From: Vanessa cardui
Lineage: Eukaryota > Arthropoda > Insecta > Lepidoptera > Nymphalidae
Reading direction: 5' to 3'
DNA length: 64,000 bases
NCBI RefSeq assembly: GCF_905220365.1
Contig: NC_061147.1
Location: 2,542,001-2,606,000, forward strand
Shown: one piece after another, positions 53,397 through 63,569 of the stretch
How positions within the stretch are numbered: the stretch's first letter is position 1
Layout of the letters: each line of letters opens with the position of its first letter
The notes under the pieces: generated by a model
Told to the model about the DNA's origin: nothing
The model's database searches: none
The model's input: only the letters and a program-made list of their open reading frames with translations
Made by a program: the position numbers and the translations under genes

Positions 53397-53664
53397 TTTT
53401 TTTATGGTATAGGTTGGCGAACGAGCATGTGAGCCACCTGATGGTAAGTGGTCACCATCACCCATAGACAATGACGCTGCAAGAGATATTAACTATTAAT
53501 TAAATCGTCAATGTGTCACCAACCTTGGGAATTAAGATGTTATGTCCCTTGTGCCTGTAGTTACACTGGCTCACTCACCCTTCAAACGGAAACACAACAA
53601 TATTGAGTACTGTTATTTGGCGGAAGAATAATAGACGGGCTAACACAAAGCCCTACCACCAAGA
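53397..53664 (-). mobile_element. Family C element, near complete
   Basis: TTTTTTTATGGTATAGGTTG, 'GAACGAGCATGTGAGCCACC', 'GGTCACCATCACCCATAGAC' and ends AAAGCCCTACCACCAAG. About 30 bp lost near the right end. Confidence 0.82.
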
Positions 53665-53744
53665 GACACTATATAATGGCGTATAAATAATATTAACTTA
53701 AATTTTGGTAAAAAAAAAATCATATTTAGCGAATTTAATTACTA

Positions 53745-54582
53745 ATGTTTTTAGTGGCTGTTCAAACAATACTGTCTTCTTCTTTCGTATGTCAAATCAA
53801 TGATGAGAGAAAGAGAGAAATATTTTTTTTTATTATACCACCTTTAAGATATTCCTTGTTCTTTGTCACCTTACCAGCTAATACCATATGCGAATACAAA
53901 GATAACGCTATTAACATGCTTCGCGAAATCAATCTTTATGATATAATTGATTTAGGGAAAAGGAATTAATATGACGCATTAGTCGAGACTCCTTTTGGAT
54001 GGCGCTTAATCTTTTTCGAAATCGAATGACTGGAATATTAAAATTAAGATCTGCTGTGAAGTATGAATGATGGCAATGTTATTATTATGTTTATTTTTTT
54101 TTTTTCATTTTAATTATATATAATTAATACGTTTATAATTTTGATGACAAGAAAATAACTACTAAGTTTCTTGTCAGTGCTTCTCAATTAGTCACTCATA
54201 TAGGAATACAGTTTGATGGTATAATTTTTTTTGAGTGGGAGATACTAAGGTAGACGAGATCAGTTCTTATGTAATGTTTTACAACTAAGTAAAACTAAGA
54301 ACCATATCTAATACTTATAATATAAATAAAACGGTCTCCATATTTGTTCCAACAAAAGAACTGACAACAAATTCTGTAATTCAGCAAACTCGACCACGAG
54401 AGAGCAAACTTTCTAAATCAATTATATAATTATAAGTTGCTGCAATCGTTGACGAAGAATTAGTGGCGATGGAAGAGAATCCTAATCTAAAACCCTCCGA
54501 GGATATAATAATTGTTGATCAAGAAAAATATGGTACTAATATTTGGGATAAACTTACTTCAAATACATTGACTTATGATTAA
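53745..54582 (+). other. Coding-like patch, possibly a decayed gene
   Basis: No gene is recognised. Three separate plus-strand open stretches have protein-like composition: 53850-53968 (ends YDIIDLGKRN), 54326-54425 (FVPTKELTTNSVIQQTRP) and 54436-54582 (IVDEELVAMEENPNLKPSED, ending LTSNTLTYD). Each ends at a stop and they are in different frames, as expected for a frameshifted remnant or for exons separated by short introns. The last has an AG just upstream at 54434 that could be a splice acceptor. All are short and unsupported by homology. Confidence 0.25.
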
Positions 54583-55309
54583 GTCAATATAACTATTATT
54601 AAAAAATAACAACAATAACCTCTTAAGCAAATTGTTAAATTATTTGTGACTTGTATAGATACATGTATATATGTTTTAAAAAATATAATTAAATTGATTT
54701 CGTACCCTAAATATCCCATATTCAGGTTGGGTTCGGCGATGATTTTTTTATTCTGTACATTTGAAACGAGCTCTGCGATTGGGTCGTCCTTTTGGGTTGA
54801 TTTTTGTAATGTTGGGTAAGAATAGCTCTAAATGTATCGGATGACATCCATAAATATTCTAAATCACGGCACTGAAGGCTGTTAAAGTTAATTGTTTTGC
54901 ATTTCGCTCACTCTATCTCCCCCTCTCATTATTTCCATTGAGGATTTGTTAATTTATGACGTCATTTTCTTAATTTATATTATCTGTATTTAATGTCGTC
55001 TAATCACAAACAAATTCATATTATCCAGCGTCTATATTTCCTCTATCAGTTGCTTGCCGTTGCGAGTTCGCGCTAAGTTAGTACTTAACCTGCTTGAACT
55101 TTATCGTCTCGGAACTGTGCCCTTGGGTTTTGCAGTTGATGCTCTTTAGTTCCGAGCTTCGAGTTCTGAATTAGATGCTTGAGGAACTTTTGTGTTGGCA
55201 CTGGTTTTTTTTCTTATTCCTTCAAGTAGTTTGAGATGTGTTCAGTTAATTTTTAAGGGAAATTATTAAACCTACTCTATTATACATTTGGCAAATATTT
55301 ATCAGATGT
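54583..55309. other. AT-rich stretch without gene
   Basis: No feature supported. Confidence 0.35.
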
Positions 55310-55591
55310 GAGCCGAGATCGCCCAGTGGTCAGAACGCGTGCATCTTAAAGGAAGATTGCGGGTTCAATCCCAGACAAGCACCATTGAATATTTATGTGC
55401 TTAATTTGTGTTTATATATTGTCATTTCGCGCTCGGCGGTGAAGGAAAACATCGTGAGTCTTATTTCATAGAAATTCTGCCAAATGTGTATTCCACCATC
55501 ACGTATTGGAACAGCGTGGCGTCTAAACCTCTTCAAAATGGAAAGGAGGCCTTAGCCCAGCAGTGGGAAATTTACAGGTTTTTGTTGTTGT
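55310..55591 (+). mobile_element. SINE family A, GTT-tailed, diverged
   Basis: GAGCCGAGATCGCCCAGTGG head, B-box GCGGGTTCAATCCC, tail CAGGTTTTTGTTGTTGTGG. Small deletions in the middle. Confidence 0.88.
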
Positions 55592-56004
55592 GGTATCGAA
55601 TTTGTCAGCAGAAGATTTAATTTTGGCAAGCCAAAACTAATTAAAACTATTTCACAAACAACAATGTATACAATTACGCCTTGTCTCTTTGTAATTACTA
55701 TTTTAAATGTAGTCAAATAATACGGCGACGATTCAATGCAGAAACGGGAACTAAGCGGTAAATTTTCCTTTTGTTAATTTTCCGCCAATTCGTGTTCAGA
55801 CAGTTGAATTAATTAGAAAATTTTCATATTTTGTTCCTACCGATCCCGCTCGTATAATTAATACGCGGTTGTCCCAAGATTCAAATTGTTGAACCTCTGC
55901 TTCTGTCCGCCCTTCCTGAATATTTATCAGCTACCGGACGCAAGCCGGCTTTTGGTGATGTGACGAATTTTGATTTTCGCTGGGCACATTCGGAGCCGAA
56001 ACGG
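55592..56004. other. Stretch without gene
   Basis: 55850-56000 is less AT-rich and unique-looking ('GGACGCAAGCCGGCTTTTGG'). No ORF over 60 residues. Confidence 0.35.
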
Positions 56005-56250
56005 TACAATGGTTGCAAGTGAATCTTAATTGCGGATACAAAACCGGGTTACTGACACTAAATTTTCATGTGCTTAGTTTGTGTGAATCATGAATTTCAA
56101 AATTTATTAGTGCTCATAGTAACGGAGACATCGTAGGAAAACGTAATGTATGGGATGAATATTTGCCACGAGCTTTAAACTTTCGCCCAAAAGAAGATTA
56201 GACTTTGGCCAACTGTGGGACTTTTACAGGTTACTTTTATTTACTTTTTT
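56005..56250 (+). mobile_element. SINE family A, strongly decayed
   Basis: AACCGGGTTACTGACACTAA, 'TTTTCATGTGCTTAGTTTGT' and 'CCAACTGTGGGACTTTTACA' keep SINE-A order. Among the oldest copies here. Confidence 0.5.
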
Positions 56251-56639
56251 TATTTGTTTCGTGTTAAAGATATCCTTAGCCACCTTTTTATATAGGGTGT
56301 TTTAAATTCCCGTATAAGGAGTTGGAAATAGAATAAAATAATCATGAGTTGTTTTTTCAAATAAATACAAAGTGTAATGTTTTTTTTCTTCGTGGCCACT
56401 GGAATGTCTGGCTGCGATTTGGTTTCCGAAATCCTTGTATGTATGGTAATTGAGTTTATTTCAATATTCCGCTTGTTATATATTTTATAATATAAAATAT
56501 TTATTCAATGCTAGTGATACCAGTTGAAATCGATTAGTATGAATGGATGGAATGGATTAGTACTCTTACGTACCATTATATAACTATGCCATACAATCAA
56601 ATAAATTAATAAGGGTAAAAAAATATTTTCATAAAAAAT

Positions 56640-56805
56640 TCATTGCTTAATTGCTTAATTTGTATCGGTATATATCGTAAGAAGATCTGTGTTTTTCCGA
56701 TAAAAATGCCATGTGTGTATTGCACCAATATTAGAGCAGTGTGGGAAAATATACTTCACCTTACTAATAAAGAAGGCTTTTGAGGACGGTTACTTTATTT
56801 TACCT
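56640..56805 (+). mobile_element. SINE family A, remnant
   Basis: 'GCCATGTGTGTATTGCACCA', TTAGAGCAGTGTGGGAAAAT and a GTTACTTTATTTTACC tail match the 3' half of family A. Confidence 0.45.
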
Positions 56806-58060
56806 TAACATTATATATTTATGAATTTACATAAGTGTTAATTCAAAGTGTTCAATTCCTTAACGAAGATTTCCCAGAATTTAGCTTCATTAATTAAAAT
56901 GCGTGTGGTCCGTACTTAGAAATAAAATCTCAATTCGTTTGAAATTAGCTTCGCGTACCTTGTGAGGTTCATACCATATGTAACCACATTTAATTATGTT
57001 AATTCGAAATCGATTAACATAATCGATAAATGCGGAGCTTAGACCTCGTTTGCATTGCACCAACAATTACTTTAACCCCTAATTGAATATCGATGTTATA
57101 TGCAAATCGACTCCTTACGGGATACAATAAAAAAACTTTTGTTTATACGATTATCTTCTTTATGTTGTATTGTATTAGAATGTTTTTGTTTTAACATGAC
57201 ATTCAATTACGTTAATATTGAATCAATCATAATTTTTAGAGTTCTTTACCCCAAAACGAAATAAGAAATGCAATAAAGTGTAATTTTATAAGTTGTAACT
57301 TAAAAAATTTTTGCACGTCTTTTTGCAAGCCTTTTTCTCAGGAACTCATAAAGATATACAATTAAAATTAATACTAATGTGAAGTAAATAAAACTTTTCA
57401 ATTTACGGACTACAAAGACATGAGCAGATAGCAGTCCACAAATAAATGGAACGCTTCTTTGTTGTATAAAAAAAAGGACAAGTATGTATAGTATATGTCA
57501 TAATCATAGTCATAAAATGTGCGGGTAGAAATGATAGAATGATTTCGTATTATGTCAACGAAAACAGTGCTCATAGACTAATTGTTTAATGCTTGACCAA
57601 TAATCATAGGAGATTATTACGGCCGGTCCCACATCGGGCGCCAAGCGTTACCCTCATAAATATGCAGTGGGTAAGAGGTCCAAATTGCTATTCTTACACG
57701 AAAATCTAGATTTATTGACCATTAACTGGACTATAAGTGTCGTTAAGAGGTAAAAAATGTAAATGTGTTACTTTTTTAAAATCCACTGATGTATTCCGTC
57801 ATTAGCACGTCAGGACCATAAATTATATACGAAAGCTATGTTTTTAATTGAGTTTTGTTTGAATATTATCTGTGCGTTAAAGCTGTTACAGTAGATCATT
57901 TTTATTGTTAAATAAATTAATTATGTGAACCTTCAGATCCCTTAAGGCATTTTTGTATGTTTGTTTATCTTGAAATAATCTTAAAGACGATATAATTTTT
58001 ATTATTTTTTATTTTCAAATGTCGAGGTATGATCGGACAAATAACGTTTTATATTAAATA
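56806..58060. other. AT-rich stretch without gene
   Basis: 57615-57700 is slightly GC-richer ('GGCCGGTCCCACATCGGGCG'), without recognised content. Confidence 0.4.
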
Positions 58061-58391
58061 TATAAGAGTAACAGAAAAAAGAGCTGAGATGGCCCAGTGG
58101 TTAGAACGCGTGCATTTAACCGATGATTGCGGTTAAATGCACGCTTGCTATATATATGTGCTCAATTTGTGTTTATAATTTATCTCGTGCTCGACGGTGA
58201 CGGAAAACATCTTGAGGAAACCTGCATGTGTCTAATTTCATCGAAATTCAGCCACATGTGCATTCCACCAACCCGCATTGGAACAGCGTAGTGGAATATG
58301 TTCCAAGCCCTCTCCTTAATGGAAGAGGAGGCCTTATCCTAGCAGTGGGAAATTTACAGGCTGTTACTTTACTTTACTATAAGAGTAACAG
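58061..58391 (+). mobile_element. SINE family A (ACTTT-tailed) with rewritten B box and 14-bp duplication
   Basis: Flanked by perfect TATAAGAGTAACAG (58061-58074 and 58378-58391). The head GAGCTGAGATGGCCCAGTGG is normal, but where other copies have GGGTTCAAACCCAGGCAAGC this one has an inverted copy of its own GCGTGCATTTAACCG, giving a perfect 15-bp-arm hairpin (58108-58122 with 58130-58144). The remainder is near consensus. Confidence 0.93.
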
Positions 58392-59379
58392 TAACAGTAC
58401 AGTAACAGCGAAGTACCACTCACTGATTAATCGCGAAAACTCAGTAAAGTTAAAATTTGGTTGGTAGGTTTCTCATTGGGTGTTGGCATCCGCGTAGAAC
58501 GGATTTCGCAAAACACCACCCTTAAGGGTGTAATACGTTTGGAGTTTCTGTTTAATAAATTTGGTTGGGTGAAGCCGCTAATTCATCTACTGGTTATACA
58601 ATATAGGTACTGACTTATGTAGTTCTTTGGATTAATTTGCTTAAGATTAGGCTTTATATATTTGATTTGTATATTTTTATCTTTATAGATATGTTCTCAG
58701 CGCCTTTTTTCCTTGAGGCTGTAAGGCAGCAGGCAGCAGCATATTGTAAATATTGTATCATTATTTCAAGATTATTTATTATTATTTTTTTTTTTATTTG
58801 GTATTTATATGCAACAAATATGACTCTGCATTAGGTATCCAGATAAATTCGTAATAATTAGACTTATCCAGAAAGTAATAATGTAGAATAAAATTTTCCT
58901 TCAATATATGAATTAGCATTTTGTCAACGGAAACAGAGGCTAAATTAAAATGTCTTCAAATACCGGAAATAACATCGAAAGTCCGATCGAACGATATATT
59001 GTTTGACTATAAAGGATTAATAGGTTTACGTTGATATGTATTTGAAACTGTATCTATGTATTTAATCCCAATATGGTACGCACAAGTCATTAGAATAGAA
59101 GTTAATTAGAATTTAGATTCTCATTACGTGAAGTTAACTTCATCCATGGGCTATATTGTAGTATAGTATCTCATTTCGGTGAGAATAAGACATAAAAATT
59201 TAATTATATAGAAAAGTGTTCGTCTAAAAGTTTTAAAAAGTACCCAATGTTTTTCCTGTAAATGTCATTGAAGATTTTTTTGCAACTGTAAAATTAAATA
59301 CTGTTGTATGATATAACGACCAAATTCGAAATACAAAATATTTAGTGTTCTTAATAAGAAAATATGGAGCACATTTCAT
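58392..59379. other. AT-rich stretch without gene
   Basis: No feature supported. The 58637-58834 frame is AT-biased. Confidence 0.35.
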
Positions 59380-59600
59380 AAATAAATAAATAAAAATATG
59401 AGACAACAACACATACATTACTCTGATCCCAATGTAAGTAGGTAAAGCACTTGTGTTATGGAAAATCAGAAGTAGCGACGGTACTTACCTTAATAGAAAA
59501 CTAATAATAACCTACATCGACTCGGTCGGGAATCGAACCCGGGACCTCGGAGTGGCCCATGAAAACCGGTGTACACACCACTTGACCACGGAGGCCGTCA
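59380..59600 (-). mobile_element. SINE family B
   Basis: Tail ATAAATAAATAAAAATATGA, body 'CTGATCCCAATGTAAGTAGG', B-box complement 'GGGAATCGAACCCGGGACCT' and head complement 'CCACTTGACCACGGAGGC'. Small deletion in the body after GTACTTACC. Confidence 0.87.
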
Positions 59601-59693
59601 AATTTTATAACGTTTATAAAAACTAATTTGACTTAACCTTTTCAGATTTGAGTGGACCAAAATTAGCCCACGGTTTAAAGATTCAATTATCAA

Positions 59694-59774
59694 CAGCCAA
59701 ATTTTATCAGATTCGGTTCAGCGGTTTTATCGTGAAAGAGTGACAGACAGAGTTACTTTCACATTTATAATATT
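59694..59774 (+). repeat. RTE-like tail, family F, split by a SINE
   Basis: 'CAGATTCGGTTCAGCGGTTT' and CAGACAGAGTTACTTTCACA, interrupted after TTTATAATATT by the SINE at 59775 and resumed at 60076 with TATAATATTAATAAAG. Confidence 0.7.
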
Positions 59775-60028
59775 GAGAGTCGAGATCGCCCAATGATAAG
59801 AGCGCGTGCATCTTAACCGATGATTGCGGGTTCAAATCCAGGCAAGCACCACTATATATATGTGCTTAATTTGTCTTTATAATTTATCTCGTGCTCAGCG
59901 GTGAAGGAAAACATCGTGAGGAAACCTGCATGTGATAAATGTGTATGGGAACAGCGTGAGGAATATGTTACAAACCTTCTCCTCAAAGGGAGAGGAGGCC
60001 TTTAGCCCAGCAGTGGGAATTTACAGGC

Positions 60029-60064
<36 letters not shown>

Positions 60065-60084
60065 GTTGTTGTTGTTATAATATT
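59766..60084 (+). mobile_element. SINE family A (GTT-tailed), nested in family F
   Basis: The body 59775-60075 has head GAGTCGAGATCGCCCAATGA, B-box GCGGGTTCAAATCC, and ends in about 15 GTT units. TATAATATT flanks it (59766-59774 and 60076-60084). About 50 bp between TGCATGTGATAA and TGTGTATGG are deleted. Confidence 0.9.
60029..60075 (+). repeat. (GTT)n microsatellite SINE tail
   Basis: Roughly 15 GTT units with one GTGTT interruption. It extends the ordinary short tail of this SINE type. Confidence 0.9.
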
Positions 60085-60734
60085 AATAAAGATTTGGAAA
60101 TAAAACACACGAAGTCGACGCGAAACGCTAGTGGTAATTATGAAAGCAATTTCAATTTCCGTCTCGAACTTATTATTAGTATAAATATTTTTTTGTTGAA
60201 TTTAATTAAGTTGCTTTCAAATTGTTATTTCATTTTCTACGAAATTATAGGCCCCGTATTGAATGTTATTATTACTAACGTTTTGTGTTTTGATAAGAAA
60301 TGTTCTTTTGTTTTTTTTTTCTTAAAGATGCGATAACGTTTTTACAGGAATGATAATATGTACTCGATATACTTTTTTTTTGTTCGAAATTCGAATATCA
60401 GTACATATCATAGTACATGGAAAATATTATATATATTCGAATATCATAGTACATGGAAAAACTTTTCTACATAATAGTCATTACTCGAAACGTATAAGAA
60501 AAAATCATCCTTAAAGAAATCCTAATTTACAAACAGCCCTCGTGAATAGTTGTTTTTTAAGTTAAGTGTAACTAGAAATAAATTTACACAGCCTTGAGCC
60601 ACACTTACTTAGTTTGGTATTAAGGATCGTTCCCATCTAGCTTACAAGCGTTCCTATCAGCTTGACCTTGAACAGGCGTTATCAGGTAAAGGTTTTGTTT
60701 TACATTTAAATTAATACTTAATATTTTTAGGGTT
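60085..60734. other. AT-rich stretch without gene
   Basis: A short direct repeat: ATATCATAGTACATGG... at about 60405-60420 and 60433-60457 ('CGAATATCATAGTACATGGA'). No gene. Confidence 0.4.
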
Positions 60735-61030
60735 GCACATCGAAAGGGTAAAAGGACCTATTACTAAGACTCCGCTGTCTGTTCGCCTGTTTATCCGCCT
60801 GTCACCAAGCTGTATCTCCTGAACCGTGATAGTTAGCCAGTTGAAATTTTCACACATGATTAGTTTATATTACTTTTACGACAAATATTATAATACAGAA
60901 TAAATATTTATTTAATGGTGCTATCGTAGGATAGACATGTTTTTTTGCCGTTTACATATGTATATTGAAAATAGTACGGAACTCTTCGTCTTGCGAAACC
61001 GACTCGCATTTGGTCGTTTTATTTTTAAGG
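60735..61030 (+). repeat. Retroelement tail, family P
   Basis: 'CTGTCACCAAGCTGTATCTC', 'CTGAACCGTGATAGTTAGCC', 'GTACGGAACTCTTCGTCTTG' and 'ACCGACTCGCATTTGGTCGT'. A very common lepidopteran repeat. Single copy in this window. Confidence 0.65.
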
Positions 61031-61339
61031 AAGATGCTATTGATTTTATAACTAATTAAATATCGAAAACAAAATATAATTCTTTATCGTAACTAATTTA
61101 ATCACGTCACGCGATAACACTTAAACTTTAGTTAAAACATTCAATAGTCCATTACAAAGTGTTAATATTAATACCATAGATTAATAAATACAGAGGCATG
61201 TCGCTGGAGTACCGAGGGTCGTTATTTCATTAGTCTGTGTCTAGACTGCGGCTTTTAGTTTTCGGTCTGTGATGTTGACAAATTTTCATTCATATTTCAC
61301 ACGTTTATTAAGATATACTTTTTAATTTCAATTACGAAT

Positions 61340-61400
61340 ATGAGCCGTGATGGTGCAGTGGTTACGTTAATCAAAATTAGTAGGTTGAAACCTACTAAGT
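61340..61400 (+). mobile_element. tRNA-like SINE head fragment
   Basis: GAGCCGTGATGGTGCAGTGG resembles an A-box head. Then a small palindrome AGTAGGTTGAAACCTACT, and it runs directly into a D-type CCGACTTC end. Confidence 0.4.
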
Positions 61401-61403
61401 GAA

Positions 61404-61494
61404 TTTTTAACCGACTTCTAAAAAAGGAGGTTATCAGTTCTGATTGTATGTACGTAAAATTTTCAAAATTTAATTATATTTGAGTATGATGATC
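61404..61494 (-). mobile_element. Family D end fragment
   Basis: TTTTTAACCGACTTCTAAAA then AAGGAGGTTATCAGTTCTGA matches the terminus at 62444 but soon diverges. Confidence 0.5.
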
Positions 61495-61710
61495 TAATTA
61501 GACTTCCAAGCAATTGTGCTTAATTTTATAAGTGTATGTTTGTATATATATTTGTTCACGAATTTCTCGAAAACTAAAAGTTGTATTGAGATGATTATTT
61601 TTAATCTAATTTAGTTACACTTCAACTAAAGGAAGTTTCATTAAAATCGGTCTAGTAGTTTCATATATATTTATCTTAAGTTCACTAGCTATTTCTACTT
61701 TTGAAATCGA
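61495..61710 (+). repeat. Family L repeat, copy 2
   Basis: 'ATAAGTGTATGTTTGTATAT', CTCGAAAACTAAAAGTTGTA and 'GGAAGTTTCATTAAAATCGG' parallel 20470-20655. Located directly after a D terminus, so L may be an internal part of a longer D-related element. Confidence 0.5.
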
Positions 61711-61785
61711 TTTAACGTTTTACTCCACAAATTTGTTAGTTTTGTTTACACCTCGTACATGTTTCTACTTAGCTATACATATATG

Positions 61786-62045
61786 TAATAAAATCGGAGT
61801 GTCTTTTTGTAATAAAAAAAGCCTTTATATATACACGGTTATTATACCAAAATATTAACTTTTTCTGTCCATTTGTTCCGTCTAATCTCTGGAACGGCTG
61901 GACCGATTTTGACGGCACTTTCACTGGCAAATAACTGATATAATAAGGTACCTAGCCTAAGCTACTACTTAGAATAGATAACTTATTATAAATGATGTAT
62001 ATTGTTTGTTTAATTCAAACGCGTACAAGGTGGGGCACAGCTAGT
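61786..62045 (-). repeat. LINE tail, family G
   Basis: GTAATAAAATCGGAGTGTCT, 'CTCTGGAACGGCTGGACCGA' and 'GGTGGGGCACAGCTAGTTTA'. Reverse of the G layout. Confidence 0.6.
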
Positions 62046-62293
62046 TTATAATATAATCCATAACAATGTGTAAAACATGAATATGATGTAGGTACTAAAT
62101 AATAATTCAACATACCATCTCAAGGGTTTCGACAGCAGATTCAAATTCCATACATTTTCCTGCCAAGAGGCCACGTACAAGATTAGTTTGAACACAGGTA
62201 TCAAAGTTTGGTAGTTAATTCAGCTAACGGTATAAGCTCTGTGAATGATGATGACGAATATTATTTCTATGAAATATAATCAAATTAATATAT

Positions 62294-62436
62294 ACGACGA
62301 ATTCCGTGGTCGAGTAGTTTGTACCCCGGTTTTCATGAGTACGCCACTCCGAGGTCCCGTGTTCGATTCCCGGCCGAGTCGATGAAAAAAAGTTCATTAG
62401 TTTTCTATGTTGTCTTTGGTGGTACTGTCGTTACTT
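62294..62436 (+). mobile_element. SINE family B, 3'-truncated
   Basis: CGACGAATTCCGTGGTCGAG, 'CCGTGTTCGATTCCCGGCCG' and GGTACTGTCGTTACTTTTGC. It stops mid-body where the family-D element begins. Confidence 0.8.
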
Positions 62437-62482
62437 TTGCTTTTTCAACCGACTTCCAAAAGGAGGAGGTTATCAATTCGTC

Positions 62483-62531
<49 letters not shown>

Positions 62532-62720
62532 GTTACCTCATAACTTTTCTCTGGGTGGACCGATTTTGATCATTTTTTTTTTGTTTGAAAGGTGGTGCTT
62601 CCCGTGGGGTCCCATTTTTTTTATTTTTTTTTCCGATGATGGTATGCATGTGAAAACGACATAAGTCTTAAATTTGCGTTATGTATATGCGCGACAAATA
62701 GGTGAATAACTGAAAATCAC
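62437..62720 (-). mobile_element. Family D element, reverse copy
   Basis: CTTTTTCAACCGACTTCCAA, 'GGAGGAGGTTATCAATTCGT', 'GGTGCTTCCCGTGGGGTCCC' and CGACATAAGTCTTAAAT are the complement of 15960-16190. It holds one arm of the hairpin and a 39-T run. Confidence 0.7.
62487..62525 (+). repeat. 39-nt poly(T) tract
   Basis: Uninterrupted T from 62487 to 62525, internal to the D copy, in the position of the short A/T spacer of the 16 kb hairpin copy. Length may be subject to assembly error. Confidence 0.9.
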
Positions 62721-62969
62721 GTTAACCAATTTTGATAATTCTTTTTTTATTATAAAATATATACTTCAAGGGTAATTTGGTGAAAGTTTGGAAAGGTTCT
62801 GAGCACAGGATCCATGACAAAGTGACGGAACGGAAGGGAACGGAACAATTCTGAGGAGCACGTTAGCGATACTCGGTCGAATCTTTTATTTATAGGTTAT
62901 TTGGATATTTGAGTCACATTCCGTAATGTGGTTATGTTTATGTAATTATCATAGTCGAATATTATAATC

Positions 62970-63233
62970 AACTAGCTACCCACCCCGGCTTCGCACGGGT
63001 GCAATACTGATACTAAATATACTACAGAATTTGATTATATACGACATCACATCGCAAACTTCTAAAATTATCAGTGTTTCTTTACTATATTGTTCATGTA
63101 TTATATACACAAACCTTCCCCTTGAATCACACTATCTTTTAAAAAAAACCGCATCAAAATCCGTTGCGTAGATTTAAAGATATAGGGACAGAGAAAGCGA
63201 CTTTGTTTTATGCTATGTAGTGATGGAACTCCT
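62970..63233 (+). repeat. Family K LINE tail, best copy
   Basis: AACTAGCTACCCACCCCGGC, TTCGCACGGGTGCAATACTG, 'GACATCACATCGCAAACTTC', 'AACCGCATCAAAATCCGTTG' and GCGACTTTGTTTTATGCTAT. Class by inference: RTE-like LINE. Confidence 0.7.
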
Positions 63234-63565
63234 ATACGGCTCGCAGTTAGGGTGCGATATGGGGCAGAATTTCTTACTATCTTTAATCAAATTTTGTGTA
63301 TGTGATGTGATGTCATATGATGTACGAAATATAGTTGGTCTTTTTCAAAGTTTTTTTGCTGAGTTCGATTACAGCTCTTTCGAGGGATCCTTGTAGTTCA
63401 CGCCGCGTGACGTATTAAATCCGCATTTTCGAAAGTCTATTTTTGCTTTATTCGCAAGTTTCCTTTGAAATTGTCCTCGAAGTAGTTTCTGACTCATATA
63501 AACGGAACGCTTAATCTATCCATATTAAAAAAAAATTAGTTAGTCAACATCAGCTTCACTTAAAA
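63234..63565. other. AT-rich stretch without gene
   Basis: No feature supported. Confidence 0.35.
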
Positions 63566-63569
63566 TCAA

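Noticed and set aside
59932..60336. 134-residue plus frame with a long leucine run
   Set aside because: The leucines are the translated (GTT)n SINE tail, and the start lies within the SINE.
62319..62664. Two plus frames with long phenylalanine runs
   Set aside because: The phenylalanines translate the 39-T tract of a D element.
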